From Macrocystis pyrifera (lineage: Eukaryota > Sar > Phaeophyceae > Laminariales > Laminariaceae): a DNA stretch of 64,000 nucleotides. Positions 12,575 through 24,345 of the stretch are shown here, piece by piece. Under the pieces are notes generated by a model. It was given only the letters and a program-made list of their open reading frames with translations. It was not told the DNA's origin and did not search any database. The translations under genes were made by a program, and so were the position numbers. Positions within the stretch are counted from its first letter, which is position 1. Each line of letters opens with the position of its first letter. Where the stretch lies: positions 372,001-436,000 of the forward strand of contig JASSKH010000023.1 of the NCBI GenBank assembly GCA_031763025.1, read 5' to 3'.

Positions 12575-13125
12575 ATTTTCTGCCTGAATGGAACACGTTC
12601 CCACCGGTCAGAAAGAAAAAAAAAAAGAATAGCAGAGCTTTCCTCTTAGCCTTGTACCAGCCCCCCGCCCGCCAGTCTCGCGACCACCTCACCACCGACT
12701 GGGTCCGGATACAGTTTTCCTCCCTCTCTGCCACAGTGAGCGTCGTCGCCCGCCTCGCGTGAAGCCCGGTGCTCACTGTGGCCCTTCTTCGCCACTTCGA
12801 CAAAGTTGGTGCTCAAACTGCATTGAAGTCTCTTTGAAGTTTAGTTTGGTCGCAAAAATAAGTACCGCTTAAATATTATTTCGCATATCAAAACGACCCT
12901 TACATCTCGTATATGGTGCAAGCGGAGCCTCACAAGGAGGCCAGACAGAGCCCATTCGTGCTTCCTGCGTGTCTCGAGACACACGCGACGCCTAGCCATG
13001 CAAACGGCGACGGCGCTCCTTGCAACACCCCCTCTACCTGCTAGCACCCGCTGACACCCGCGGCGGCGCCGGGCTCGCCCGCGGTACCGTGTTCTGACTA
13101 CACGCACACGCACGAAACGAAATAA
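12575..13125 (+). repeat. dispersed ~540-bp repeat, copy A
   Basis: This segment aligns collinearly with about 50040-50580. Shared blocks include GAAGCCCGGTGCTCAC, GGAGGCCAGACAGAGCC and ACACGCGACGCCTAG, with similar spacing. A poly-A-rich start and an ACGAAACGAAA end bound both copies. No open frame is conserved. It could be a SINE, a TRIM or a solo LTR; no terminal signature settles this. Confidence 0.8.
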
Positions 13126-13285
13126 AATGGCTTCAGAATAATATATACCAGATATAAGCAACGCTTGACTCGTACCTGGTACGTTCGTTTGAACACGAGT
13201 ACACAGTACAAGAAGGCGCTTCTATTGACGAACGGAGTGTTTGTTCGAAAATATAAGCTGTACCGGGACATTGTTTGTTTGCCAT

Positions 13286-13399
13286 AAAACGGTATACCTT
13301 GACATAAAATATCATATGACTTGGATTTGGTGTGCCCTGATCACCTCGTTTGTCTTTACGTACCGTAAACTGGCAAAAATACGATGGTGTACCGTTTTT
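13286..13399. mobile_element. MITE-like unit 1 with AAAACGGTAYACC inverted ends
   Basis: The unit starts AAAACGGTATACC and ends GGTGTACCGTTTTT, which are inverted with one mismatch. It is about 114 bp and non-coding. A close relative follows within 45 bp, sharing TACCGTAAACTGGCAAAAAT internally. Confidence 0.6.
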
Positions 13400-13441
13400 G
13401 GCATTTTTGCAAGTGAGACGGACGGACATGGATGTTTCCCC

Positions 13442-13558
13442 AAAAAACGGTATACCTAGACATAAAATTCCATCTTACTTGGGTTGGGTGTACCCTGATG
13501 GCCTGGTTTGAGTTTTTCGTACCGTAAACTGGCAAAAATCGCTGGCGTACCGTTTTTT
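13442..13558. mobile_element. MITE-like unit 2, same family
   Basis: The unit starts AAAAAACGGTATACC and ends GCGTACCGTTTTTT. Its interior matches unit 1 in order (ACATAAAAT, TGTACCCTGAT, ACCGTAAACTGGC). Two copies in direct orientation suggest either two insertions or a local duplication. Confidence 0.6.
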
Positions 13559-13628
13559 AGTCATTTTGTCCGTTAGGACAGGAAACTAATTTTGCTTCTA
13601 GATAACCCTAGGGTAAACCCTAGGGAAT

Positions 13629-13818
13629 TCTCTGCGACGTCGGGGGGGGAAGCCATTGGCGTGGTACGAGAGCCGCGACACCGGCCGCTGACTCTCGTTG
13701 CCTATCGTACTGCCAATACCCGGGAATTCCCCTCCCCCAGCCGACTAGGCGAGGCTCTAACAAACGCAGTCTCGGACGACCGAGACCCCCAATGGTAGTA
13801 AACTATTGAGATACCCCA
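13629..13818. repeat. ~190-bp direct repeat, copy 1
   Basis: This matches 14237-14430 at high identity from TTCTCTGCGACGTCGGGGG to ATACCCCA. A palindromic CCCTAGGGTAAACCCTAGGG precedes copy 1 at about 13607. Confidence 0.88.
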
Positions 13819-13925
13819 CTCTCCTAGCGAAAGCCCCGAATCGCAACCAGTTAGTCGCAAACCATAATGAAAGTATAATACGGTATGGCCAGCACCATGT
13901 GGCCGTTCCGTTCCACCCACCTTCG

Positions 13926-14200
13926 AAAGAAGAAAGGGGCGGATGGGCGGGAGAAACCACAACAGTAGGCCTAGCCCCTAGGCCTATCAATAGGCAGCAA
14001 GCAGTGCCGTGCTCTACTCGTGCACCTATCACCAGAAGCTAGGAGGGGGCACGGGGCGAGCATGTTCGTTCTTTTCTTCTCTCTGCCTCTGAACAAATTA
14101 AGCCATTTAGTTTCTGTCGGTAGAGCCCATGATTATAAATAATTAATTCCGTCGGTTGTGAACAAAACAGGTATATCTCACGTGAACTTAGATATACTAC
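13926..14200. repeat. dispersed ~250-bp repeat, also at 23212-23460
   Basis: Segments CAGTGCCGTGCTCTACTCG, GGGGGCACGGGGCGAGCAT and TTCCGTCGGTTGTGAACAAA occur in the same order and spacing at both sites, in the same orientation. The function is unknown. Confidence 0.85.
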
Positions 14201-14236
14201 GCTTTGTTGTATATCCTTCGAATTGTCATGTTATTA

Positions 14237-14430
14237 TTATTCTCTGCGACGTCGGGGGGGAATCCACTGGCGTGGTACGAGAGCCGCGACACCGGCCGCT
14301 GACTCTCGTTGCCTATCGTACTGCCAGTACCCGGGAGTTCCCCCCCCCCCAGCCGACTGGCCAGGGCTCCAACAAACGCAGTCTCGGACGACCGAGATCC
14401 CCAATAGTAGTAAACCATTAACATACCCCA
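14237..14430. repeat. ~190-bp direct repeat, copy 2
   Basis: Partner of 13629-13818. Just before it lies a ~35-bp segment (TTGTTGTATATCCTTCGAAT and onward) that also occurs at about 2571-2605. Confidence 0.88.
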
Positions 14431-14497
14431 ATATCGAGGTCGCGTCGATACTACGGTGTTAAGCCCCAAACAGTGCCCTGGTCTGGCTGCCTCTGCC

Positions 14498-15653
14498 CTA
14501 TTTTCCCGTCTCTTCTAGTTTACGAGATGCAATACCCGCGTCCTCTGGGTTATTGCGGATGTACCTCTAGGAAAACTTTAAAGACTTCCATCTACCCTCG
14601 TACCTCTCAGGTCGCCCTCTACGGCACTTCTCCCTGGCCGCCAGCGTATTGGTTGCGCAATACGCAATGAGTGGCGGCCGACTTCGCTGGTATCGTCTCC
14701 TGCTTCCGCTACCACTTCGCGAAGTGCCCCGAGGGCCTGCGTGTACCTCCTAACTTTGACCTCCTTACCGTACCGATACGACGACAGGGGGGCGCTTTCT
14801 GGCAGCGTCGGATATCCCGACAACAACTACACCATGAGAGCGACGGCACCGCCGCCTGCTCCTACCCCGGAACGCGCCCCGAGGGCGTCGTCGCGTGTGC
14901 GCACGATACCCGATCTTTGCTGAGCCTGGGCCCTTTATGGCCCCGAAACAGGGCCTTGATGCTGTCGGCCTGATGCCACTGCAACGAGGTCAACCGTCGC
15001 TCCCCCGCGAATAACGCTACGTCACCCCTCGTCAAGCAGTGCACGGGGTGTACAAATCCGGACGAATAAACGAATATTTCGTCAGACTTCGCCATGAAAA
15101 ACAAAACATAATAAATAGCCCAATGCCAACGACAGCCAAAGAACTCGACCACCCGGGCGGACCGGCCCTGTCCTCCCAACAACGTGTCCCACGAAATCGG
15201 GCGACGTATTCTTTGTATGAGGTGCCGGCGGCAATGTGCGACCGTGCCCCCCTTGCAATGCACGTTTAACAAGCGGCGACGACATGGGAAACTCCACTTG
15301 CAAGTTTACTCGGTGGAACACGGCTGATAGTTTACTGGCAACAGTACCGGCTTGGTTGCCCTCCAACGCACACCATGCTACGAACTTTAGCAACGCCTGA
15401 ATCTTATCCGTAGTGGAGGCTGGCGTGTCAAAATACGCAGCCACCCTTATCAACCCCCGAAAAAAAAAACAAACATGCGAGACCGGAAACCTGACGTGTA
15501 AGCTCGGTGAGATGAAGGCGCAACCGACTGGCGGATGAGCTGGCTACCAGCGCTCGTGAGCATAGCGCGACACCCGCTGGCCCCAAGACCTGGGCTCCCA
15601 ACGGACGCCGACCCCGGACGTACAAGCTGTGCAACTCGCGCTACTGTTTCCAT
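14498..15653 (-). pseudogene. tyrosine recombinase of a DIRS/Crypton-like element, decayed
   Basis: Tyrosine recombinases cut and rejoin DNA through a catalytic tyrosine and integrate DIRS, Ngaro and Crypton elements. I place the start at the ATG at 15653. The first frame shows the core-binding signature IRQSVAPSSHRAYTSGFRS. A poly-T run near 15455-15465 then shifts the frame into a helical segment (LLKFVAWCALEGNQAGTVAS). The catalytic domain follows with LTSLQWHQADSIKALFRG, then the HxxR box RHSLRIA near 14660. After another shift and a stop comes RYIRNNPEDAGIASRK, whose first tyrosine is the expected nucleophile. Several frameshifts and at least one stop make it inactive as sequenced. It lies directly downstream of the CCCH Gag-like protein on the same strand, so the two probably formed one element. 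I did not find an RT between them. Confidence 0.85.
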
Positions 15654-15716
15654 GGGGTTAGGGTTAGGGTGCCCTACGATCGGTCTCGCCCCCACTGAGG
15701 GGCGAGGCCCGTCCCC

Positions 15717-17578
15717 CTATTCGTCAGCCTTGGCAGCCGCCGACCGAGTGAAGCCCCCCCCACTCGACGCCCCGCTGCCGCTGCCACTGCCGTTACCACT
15801 GTCGTCATTGCTGCTCCCGTTACTTGCACCGCCACCCCCAGCCCCCGCCTGCCCTTGCCCTTGGCCCTCTTGGCCAGGGTTCCCCGAATACAGCGCCCCC
15901 GGCTGCGACGTCGCTATCGGCCGACCCCCCCCGCCGGTAGCCGCCTTGCGCTTATTGCCGCTGCTCGTCTTGCGAGTGGGACCGACGTGGGAGAACACGC
16001 AGGTGTCACCGAAGCGGCACCTGCCGGTCTTCCCCCCCTGCTGGCATTCACCACCCCCGGCCCCGGCCGCCGGGGTGGAGAAAAGGCGAGGTTGCTGGAC
16101 TCCGGCGTTGACAAAGCCGCCGAGGGCGACACGCAGCCGGAAAGGCGGGGCCAGTGCGGCCCCGGAATGGCGGGAAAGGGACTCCGCCGGCGGGGGGTAG
16201 GCCCAAGCGTGGGCCAGGCAGTCGGGGACACCGCGCAGGTCGAGCGTGAAGGTCGCCAGGTCTTGGTGACCAGAGCCGCCAGCCTGGCCCAGTTTGCCGG
16301 GCGATCGGCGACCGCAGAGTGCTCCATAACGTGGTCGTTGAGGATCGTATCCCCCGCGCTGAAGGCTCGTCCGAGCGCCTCCAAGCGAGCGCGCGCCACA
16401 TGGAAGTCCGCGCCATTTGGGAGCCTGCGGGACGTGATCGTAACGATCGCGTACCCCAAATGCTCAGGTGTCGTGCCAGTGGACGGTTGATGCCTGCCCC
16501 CCGCGCGGTGTGAAGGCAAGAAAGTCGAGGTCGTCCAACGCTCCAAAATGCCATGGACGCCGGCCGAAATGTTGACCGTGGCTCCCACGTACCCCTGCAC
16601 GGCCGCCCTCTGCATTGGCGCCAGGCGGCCACCACAGATGATCTGCCATAGCCGAGTTGTGGGGCTGGCCCACGATACCACTGCGCGGGCGGTCATAATC
16701 TGGTCGACCTGTCGGCCCAAGGCGTAAACGGGTTGCTGGCGCTGCCGTCCCCGTAAAACGTCCGAGCCGACCTCAGGCCCACCCGGCCCGTCGTGGGCCG
16801 CGTGGCCAAGTGCAATCGATGGTGCGCTGTTGGCTCCTGCCCCGCGCGGGACGTAGCCGAGCCGGCGGCGTGCCCACCCGCATGTCCGGAGAATGCGCCG
16901 GCACCACCGACGCCGCCCACAGAGCCCCCGTAGCCGAGCCCCCCCCCCCCCTCCTGACCCACTGCAAGCCCGCCCGCCTGGCCGAGTTGGGTGCGGGCGG
17001 TTTCGGTACCGGCCAAAGCGCCACCGTAGCCGACTCCTTCCGCTGGGCCCACGGTGGCCCCGGTACCGCCCCAAAACACTACCGCAGCCCGCCCTCCCGA
17101 AACCACGACGAGTGGACCTGAGTGTCCGAGAGGGGCGCCGCCCGGAGTACCGCCGTAGCAGAACGCCCGCCCCGGACCTACGGCGAGCCTGCCCTGCTCG
17201 GGGTTGGGGAGCCCACGCAGACCCGCGCGGGCGCCCGTGGTCCCATCGACGGGTTGGCCAGCGATGTTAGGAGTCGGCGGGAGGACCCCAGCGACGGGGT
17301 GCCCGAACGGCTGTCCGGCCGGCGGTCCGAGCAGGGCGGTGCTGGGGCAGCGGTCCAGCAGAGAGGCCCGGCAGCAGAGCTGCCGGAATGCGTTCCAAAC
17401 CTGCTGGCGCCGCCCCCCCCCCCCCCCAGAGCGGGACGGCGGGAGACTTCAATAATGTCGTTCATCGATCTCTCGAGCGCCGCCTGGACTGGGCGACTTC
17501 GTTCGCCATCCTCTGCTTGAAGGTTGCAAAGTCGGCCATCGACGCGAAAGCCTCCTCGTCGCCGTCGCGACCCGTCAT
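15717..17578 (-). pseudogene. Gag-like protein with CCCH zinc finger, frameshifted
   Basis: This is likely the structural protein of the element whose recombinase follows on the same strand. The proposed ATG at 17578 starts a charged helical segment (DFATFKQRMANEVAQ). A glycine-rich stretch lies at about 16780-17080. Next comes a central globular region around 16290-16700 with normal composition (EHLGYAIVTITSRRLPNG). After a frame change near 16270 it reads DLATFTLDLRGVPDCLAHAW. Near 15985-16046 there is a zinc finger of exact spacing C-x8-C-x5-C-x3-H (CRFGDTCVFSH at its end). A basic stretch and a low-complexity G/S/N tail follow, ending at 15717. The frame breaks coincide with long C runs (17410-17424, 16939-16950), so some may be sequencing or slippage errors. 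Gag of most retroelements uses CCHC knuckles, so the CCCH type is unusual. A host RNA-binding protein captured by the element is an alternative. Confidence 0.72.
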
Positions 17579-17805
17579 TGTCCCAATTCCCCTCTCCGCC
17601 GTCGTTCTCGCCGGGTCTCTGCGAAATTTGGACTCGGCGAGACAGCGCGGACGCGCAACAGAACACACTGACGGCAACAGCGGACGACGCGGACGCGGAA
17701 CAGAACACAACGACGGCAACAACGGACGCGACGACACGGCACGGAAGCGGAACGGGGCAGCGTGACGGGAACGATATTAGATAGAGGCGACGGTGAGCAC
17801 TATCC

Positions 17806-18113
17806 ATGCACCGGCCTGGACAAGGGTGAGACTTGGTTGTCCCCGTGCTGGTGTGTGCCGGCACACCATTTGTACGCGCCGGCGCGTTGTTTCTAGCCGC
17901 GGTTGTTGACATGCACCGACATGTTCCTATCAACAGCATCCGCTATCTGGTGCTCTGTCCATGCACCGGCCTGGACAAGGCTGGGGCCTGGTTGTCCCCG
18001 TACTGGTGTGCGCCGGCACGCCACTAGTATGCGCCGGCGTTGTTTCTAGGCGCGGTTGTTGACATGCACCGACATCTTCCTGTGAGCAGCATTCGCTATC
18101 TGGTGCTCTGCAC
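17806..18113. repeat. 155-bp unit duplicated in tandem
   Basis: The segment starting CATGCACCGGCCTGGACAAG at about 17806 repeats from about 17961. Both copies end with CTGGTGCTCTG. It shares TGCACCGGC words with the satellite that follows and may be a diverged edge of it. Confidence 0.85.
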
Positions 18114-18284
18114 CGCGTATCTCGTGCACCGGCCGAGAGCTTTCCTTGGGGTGACACGCGCCTGTGTCTTTGGTACGAATTGTTCGCTAGTGGCACGGGG
18201 GTGACGCATGCGCCAGCATGCATTCCGGTCAATCTCGACTGTAAGCCGGTGCGCCGGTCACGAGACGTAGACCGGCGCACACTC

Positions 18285-21200
18285 CGCCACTATCGACCGC
18301 CTTAAAGTGCACCGGCACGGCATCGTTGTTGTGCGTCGCGACGCGTACGTTAAGTATCGTTAGTGAGGGGCAGGGCAAAGGGTCGACGCATCGGCGCAAG
18401 CCCCAAGCCGTGCCCCGGCACATAGTCCCTCACCATCGACCAACTTCTAGTGCGCTGGCACAGCGGTGTTGTTACATACATCGTTCGTTGTGTACCGCGA
18501 CGTCTAAGATGTGTATCGTTAGTGAGGGACTAGCCTAGGGCCGATACGTTGGCGTCCGCCACGAGGACTGTGCCGGCATATAGTCCCTCCCCGTCGATCG
18601 CCTTTTAGTGCACCGGCACGACGTCGTTGGAACACACAGCAGCAATAGTGTCTCGCAACGTGTATGATATGTATCGTTGACTGCGCCAGCATATAGTCCC
18701 TCCCCGTCGATCGCCTTACAGTGCACCGGCACGGCGTCGTTGGAGCACACAGCAGTACATTATCTCTCGCAACGTGTATGATATGTATTGTTAGTGAGAG
18801 ACGGACCGCAGGCCGACGCGTTGGCGCCCGTTACGAGACCTGTACCGGCATATATTCCTTCACCATCGACCGCCTTTTAGTGCATCGGCACAGCGTTGTT
18901 GGGGCGTACATCAGTACGTTGTGTCTCACGACGTGTATGATATACCAGGTATATCACTATATATTTATCGCGATGTGTGTGATAAGTATCGTTAGTGAGG
19001 GGCAGGGCAAAGGGTCGACGCATCGGCACCGGCCCCAAGCCGTGCACCGGCACATAGTCCCTTACCATCGACCGCCTTGTAGTGCGCCGGCACAGCGGTG
19101 CTGTTACATACATCGTTCGTTATGGGCCGCGACGTTTATTATATGTATCGTCTGTGAGGGACGGGCCAAGGGCCGACGCGTTGGCGCCGGCCACGAGGCC
19201 TGCGCTGGCATATAGTCCCTCACCATCGACCGCCTTTTAGTGCACCGGCACAGCGTTGTTGGTACGTACATCAGTACATTGTGTCTCACGACGTGCATGA
19301 TATATATAGCTATATATTTTTCGCGACGTGTATGATATGTATCGGTAGCGAAGGGCAGGGCCAAGGGTCGACGCATCGACGCCGGCGCCGGCCCCAAGCC
19401 ATGCACCGGCACATAGTCCCTCACCATCTACCGCCTTGTAGTGCGCCGGTACAGCAGTATTGTAACCTACACCGTTCATTGTGTACCGCGACGTGTATTG
19501 TATGTATCGTTAGTGAGGGACGGGCCAAGGATCGACGCGTTGGCGCCGGCCACGAGGCCTGCGCCGGCACATAGTCCCTCACCATCGATCGCCTTATCGT
19601 GCACCGGCACGGCGTCGTTGAAACTCACAGAAGTATATTGTGTCTCTCGTGAGGGGAGGGCCAAGCGTCGACGCATCAGCGCCGGCCCCAAGCCATGCAC
19701 CGGCACATACAGTAGTCCCTCACCATCCAACGCCTTCTAGTGCGCCGGCACAGCGGTCTTGTCGTTCGTTGTGTACCGCGATATTTATTATATGTATCGT
19801 TAGTGAGGGACGGGCCAAGGGCCGACGCGTTGGCGCCGGCCACGAGGCCTGCGCCGGCACATAGTCCCTCACCATCGGCCGCCTTTGAGTGCATCGGCAC
19901 AGCGTCGTTGGAACATCAGGAGTACATTGTGTCTCAAGTCGCAACGTGTATGATATGTATCGCAAGTGAGATACGGGTCACAAGCCGACGCGTTGGCACC
20001 GGCCCCGAGACCTGCCCGGTATATCCTCTCTCACCATCGACCGCGTTTTAGTGCACCGGCACGGCGTTATTGGTACTTACAGCAGTACTTTGTGTCTCAC
20101 GATGTGAATGTGATATCTATCGCTATACTCGACGCGATGCCTATGAGAATAATCGCTATTGAGGGGCAAGGCCATGGGTCGACGCGTCGGCGCCGGCCCC
20201 ATGCCGTGTATCAGCACATAGTCCCTCATCATCGACCGCCTTGTAGTGCGCCGGCACAGCGGTGTTCTTACATACATCGTTCGTTGTGTACCACGACCTT
20301 CATTATATGTGTCGCTGGTGAGCAAAAGCCAAGGGCCGACGCGTTGTCGCCGGACGTAAGGCCTGCGCCAGCACATAGTCCCTCAGCATCGACCGCCTTT
20401 TAGTGCATCGGCACGGCGTCGTTGGAACATACAGCAATGCATTGAGTCTCGCAGCGTGTAGGATATGTATCGTTATTGAGGGACGGGCCACAGGCCGACG
20501 CATTGGCGCCGGCCACGAGACTTGCACCGGCATATATTCCCTCACCATCGACCGCCTTTTCGTGCCCCAGCACAACGTTATTGGTACGTACAGCAGTACA
20601 TTGTGTCTCACGACGTGTATGATATATATCGCCACAATCGTCGCAACGCGTAGCACAAGTATCGTTAGTGAGGGACAGGGCCGAGGATCGACGCATCGGC
20701 GCCGGTCCCCAAGCCGTACACCGGTACATACAACAGTAGTCCCTCACCATCGACCGCCTTGTAGCGCGCCGGCACAGCGGTGGTTGTTACATACATCGTT
20801 CGTTGTGTACCGCGACGTTTATTATATGTATCGTTAGTGAGGGACGGGTCAAGGGCCGACGCGTTGGCGCCGGCCCCGAGGCCTACACCGGTAACATAGT
20901 TCCTCACCATCGACCGCCCTTTAGTGCACCGGCACAGCGTCTTAGAAACATACAACAATAATTGTGTCCCGCAACGTGTATGGTATGTATCGTTAGTGAG
21001 AGACGGGCCACAGGCCGATGCGTTGGCGCCGGCCACGAGACCTGCACCGGCATATCTTCTCTCACCATCGACAGTTTGTTCGTGCACCGGCACAGCGTTG
21101 TTGCTACGTACAGCAGTACATTGTGTCTCACGACGTGTATGATATAGATCGCTACCAGGTACATATTTATCGCGACGCGTATCATAGGTATCGTTAGTGA

Positions 21201-21860
21201 GGGGCAGGGCCGAAGGTCGACGCATCGGCGACGGCCCCAAGCCGTGCACCGGCACATAGTCCGTCACCATCGACCGCCTTGTAGTGCCCCGGCACAGCGG
21301 TGTGTTACATACATCGTTCGTTGTGTACCGCGACGTTGATTATATGTATCGTTAGTGAGGGACGGGCCAAGGGCCGACGCGTTGGCGCCGGTCACGAGGC
21401 CTGCGCCGGGATTTCGTCCTTCACCATCGACCGCCTTTTAGTGCACCGGCACAGCGTCGTAGGAATACACAGCAATACATTGTGTCTCGCAACGTGTATG
21501 ATAAGTATCGTTAATGAGGGACGGGCCGCAGGCCGACGCGTTGGCGCCGGCCACGAGACCTGCACCGGCCTATCTTCCCTCACCATCGACCGCCTTTTAG
21601 TGCACCCGCCCAGCGGTGTTGGTACGTACACTCGTACATTGTGCCTCACGACGTAAATGATATATATCGCTATTCATTGTGAGGGACGGACGGAGGGCCG
21701 ACGCATTGGCGCCTGCCACGAGACCTGCACCGGCCCAAAGTCCCTCACCATCGAACCGCACCGGCACAGCATTGTTGGTACATACAGCAGTACGTTGTGT
21801 CCCGCGACGTATACGTATGACCTGTATCGTTAGTGACGGACAAGGCCAAGGGCCGACGGT
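18285..21860. repeat. satellite array, ~157-bp monomers with ~520-bp higher-order period
   Basis: A box like CCTCACCATCGACCGCC recurs at about 18868, 19061, 19217, 19419, 19576, 19718, 19867, 20030, 20223, 20380, 20540, 20744, 20904, 21060, 21264, 21420, 21580 and 21745. Steps are mostly 142-165 bp, with longer steps of 193-204 bp at intervals. In the right half the order 204, 160, 156 then 204, 156, 160 defines a three-monomer unit of about 520 bp. Each monomer holds GTGAGGGAC and, about 75 bp on, GTCCCTCAC, which are inverted and bracket a GC-rich palindromic core (GCGTTGGCGCCGGCC). Proline/arginine-rich open frames on both strands follow from the repeat and are not genes. At least six more monomers, more diverged, precede 18868. 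Confidence 0.95.
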
Positions 21861-21861
21861 A

Positions 21862-23211
21862 CTGGCAAAGTAGCGTTATTCTTATATATCAGCAAAATAA
21901 CAACGTCAGCTGTGAGATCGAGGATACCCGGTATACGTCAAGTACATGCCGGTACGCGCGAGTATATATTGTGATATGAGTAGAGTACTCATGGGCTATA
22001 GATATATATATATAATACGTTGCAGTCTATAGTCTCACGAATACCAGAATAATCCAAAGAATGGATTAACCCGGCGGATATTCCGTTAGTTGAGAGTAAC
22101 GTATGTTCCCTGGGGCGGAAAACCCGTTAGACGAGAGTAATGTTCCTTAACGCAGATAGGACCACGAAGTGAGAAGTTCTTATATTAGCAGAAGAACGAC
22201 CGGTAGCCATAGGAAAGTTCTGTAGGAGTACATCAGATAAGAGGAATTTAGGAGAGCTTGTGGCATGGGGTGGGACGAGTATATCTGGGCGTCGAGTCCC
22301 GCCCCCCTACCTCTCACTTCTCTACCAGAGCACCTCCCCAGCTCTCGCCATCAATAAGAAGATCGAAATCAGAAGAAGCGAAGCACTGTTTTCCAGCTGC
22401 CAGAACCGCCTGCGTCCCTTACCACTACCCTTACCACTACCCTAGAGCGGCCTCCGCTTCACAATATCCCCATTCCTGGGTACGGCATGTCTGCGAGGTG
22501 AAAAATACACCTGGTATGTGCTCGTACAGCACGCAAACCCTCCGTTCAGGTGTCATCAGTATTCCCTATTAATGCCAAATACTCTGTGTGCGGGTATTTA
22601 TCTCCATTCCTGGGCACGGATATATCATGATATCAGTACAGACTTGGGCTCTTTGCCCCGGTGAGCGGTGGTACGTCTCGATCAAATATCTCTACTGATG
22701 TACGAGTCCTGTCTATGCTGTTGCGAATATCATGAGTTGTTCCCTCCTGTGAACGGCCAGTTCGCGAATTCGTGGGTTTGAGAAGGACAACCAAAGTTCA
22801 TACGAGTGCCTACACGTATTACCCTTCATGCATGTGCAAGCAACTCTTACCCAACCACCGGAGCGAACCGGCTAAGAAAAAAAAACCTCGTGGGAAAAAT
22901 CATGGCTGGCGGCCCCAAGCGATCGAGGTAACGATGCTTGCAGGCGCATGAGGCACGCTTGTGAGTCATTGTGCATCAGAGTCGACAGCCCTACGCCCAA
23001 TTAATTATTGCGCTCGAGTTCAAGGTCTAAGAACCCCGAATAGTCCCGGACCCTCGCTTCTTTCGCACGCCTCTCGCACACGTACCGGGAAAGCGTGCGT
23101 CGCCCCTATTCGTCCTCCTCCCTTTCCATGATGCTGCCTCGCCAACCGCCGCTGTTGCTACTGCCTGCTGCTGACGTGACGAGGAAACGCAACAGAGAAA
23201 TCACCGCAGAA
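21862..23211. other. gene-free spacer
   Basis: No recognisable coding sequence or RNA gene. A TA-rich run lies near 22000. The 104-codon open frame at 22258-22572 has no family resemblance. Confidence 0.45.
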
Positions 23212-23460
23212 ACCACAACAGTAGGCGTATAGCCTCTAGGCCTATCAATGGGCAGCGAGCAGTGCCGTGCTCTACTCGTGCACCTATCTCGAGGAGCTAG
23301 GAGGGGGCACGGGGCGAGCATGGTCGTTATTCTCTTCTCTCTTCCTCTGAATAAATTAAGCCATTTGGTTTCCATCGGTAGAGCCCATGAATAATTGATT
23401 CCGTCGGTTGTGAACAAAATAGGCATCTCACGTGAACTTAGAGATGCTATGCCTAATTGG
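23212..23460. repeat. dispersed ~250-bp repeat, second copy
   Basis: Same family and orientation as 13926-14200, with small indels near GGCCTATCAAT. Confidence 0.85.
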
Positions 23461-24345
23461 CCTTTCTGTACTATTAACAACGCCGTTTTTTACACTCAGA
23501 CATCGCAGTAAGTAGTATAGTATAAAACAATAATTGTATCGTACATAAAACATAAAAGGAAGTAGACATTAGAAGATACAGTAGATCGACCGTGTGCACA
23601 GGCTTCCTTGTATCCGGGTATTCCTTCTTTCAGGAACGTTTTGATTGATCAACGGTGAAGCTCATATGGTATGCTGCACATTGTCGGATGGAAAGCCTAA
23701 TAACAATAGTTAATAGTACTACTAAAAATTGTACCCCATGGTACGGAGTGCATGCTGCTTCTATTAATAGTATAGTGCCTGTCCAATTGCCGTAACAGTG
23801 CCTGCTGTGAAGGTGTTGCCTACTGAGCTTTAGGAGTGAAAGACCGATCGATTACCCAGCCCAGGATAACCCTTGTAACACTGAACTATATTCGTAGCAA
23901 TAGTCGTAGTCGTTTTGTGGTGTCTGCTATTGCTCTTGTTGCCGTCTGCATGTTGCTTCTACCTGGCCAATAACAATAGTAGACGCGTTCAACAGTATAT
24001 ATTACGTAGCCTGTACATTTATATAGTGTTTAGTAGTCTTGCAGTAGTTTAGTATTTTGTAGCGTGCATGTTGCCTCTACCTTTACCCTGAGTAGACCTA
24101 TCTACAAGTATAGTGGTAGTGGTATATATCAAGAGCAACAGAGTATGCCCCCAACCCACGGTACCGCTTGCATGCTATGTTGCCATCGTATGGAAGTTAG
24201 CAGTAGTGACAGTAGTAGTACATTAGTAGTAGGCATTAGTGCCGTATTTATTCAAGCTGCTTCTACCTGTATTACATCCACGTATTTGCTGGTAGTTGTG
24301 AACAGTAACACTATAGTAGTAGTCATGCCCCAACCCATGGTTGTT

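Noticed and set aside
15655..15670. Telomere-like GGGTTAGGGTTAGGG
   Set aside because: Only two and a half units, inside the recombinase region just upstream of its start codon. Too short to be an interstitial telomere.
18721..21656. Many proline/arginine/cysteine-rich frames on both strands
   Set aside because: They follow the satellite period and occur in opposing frames over the same bases.
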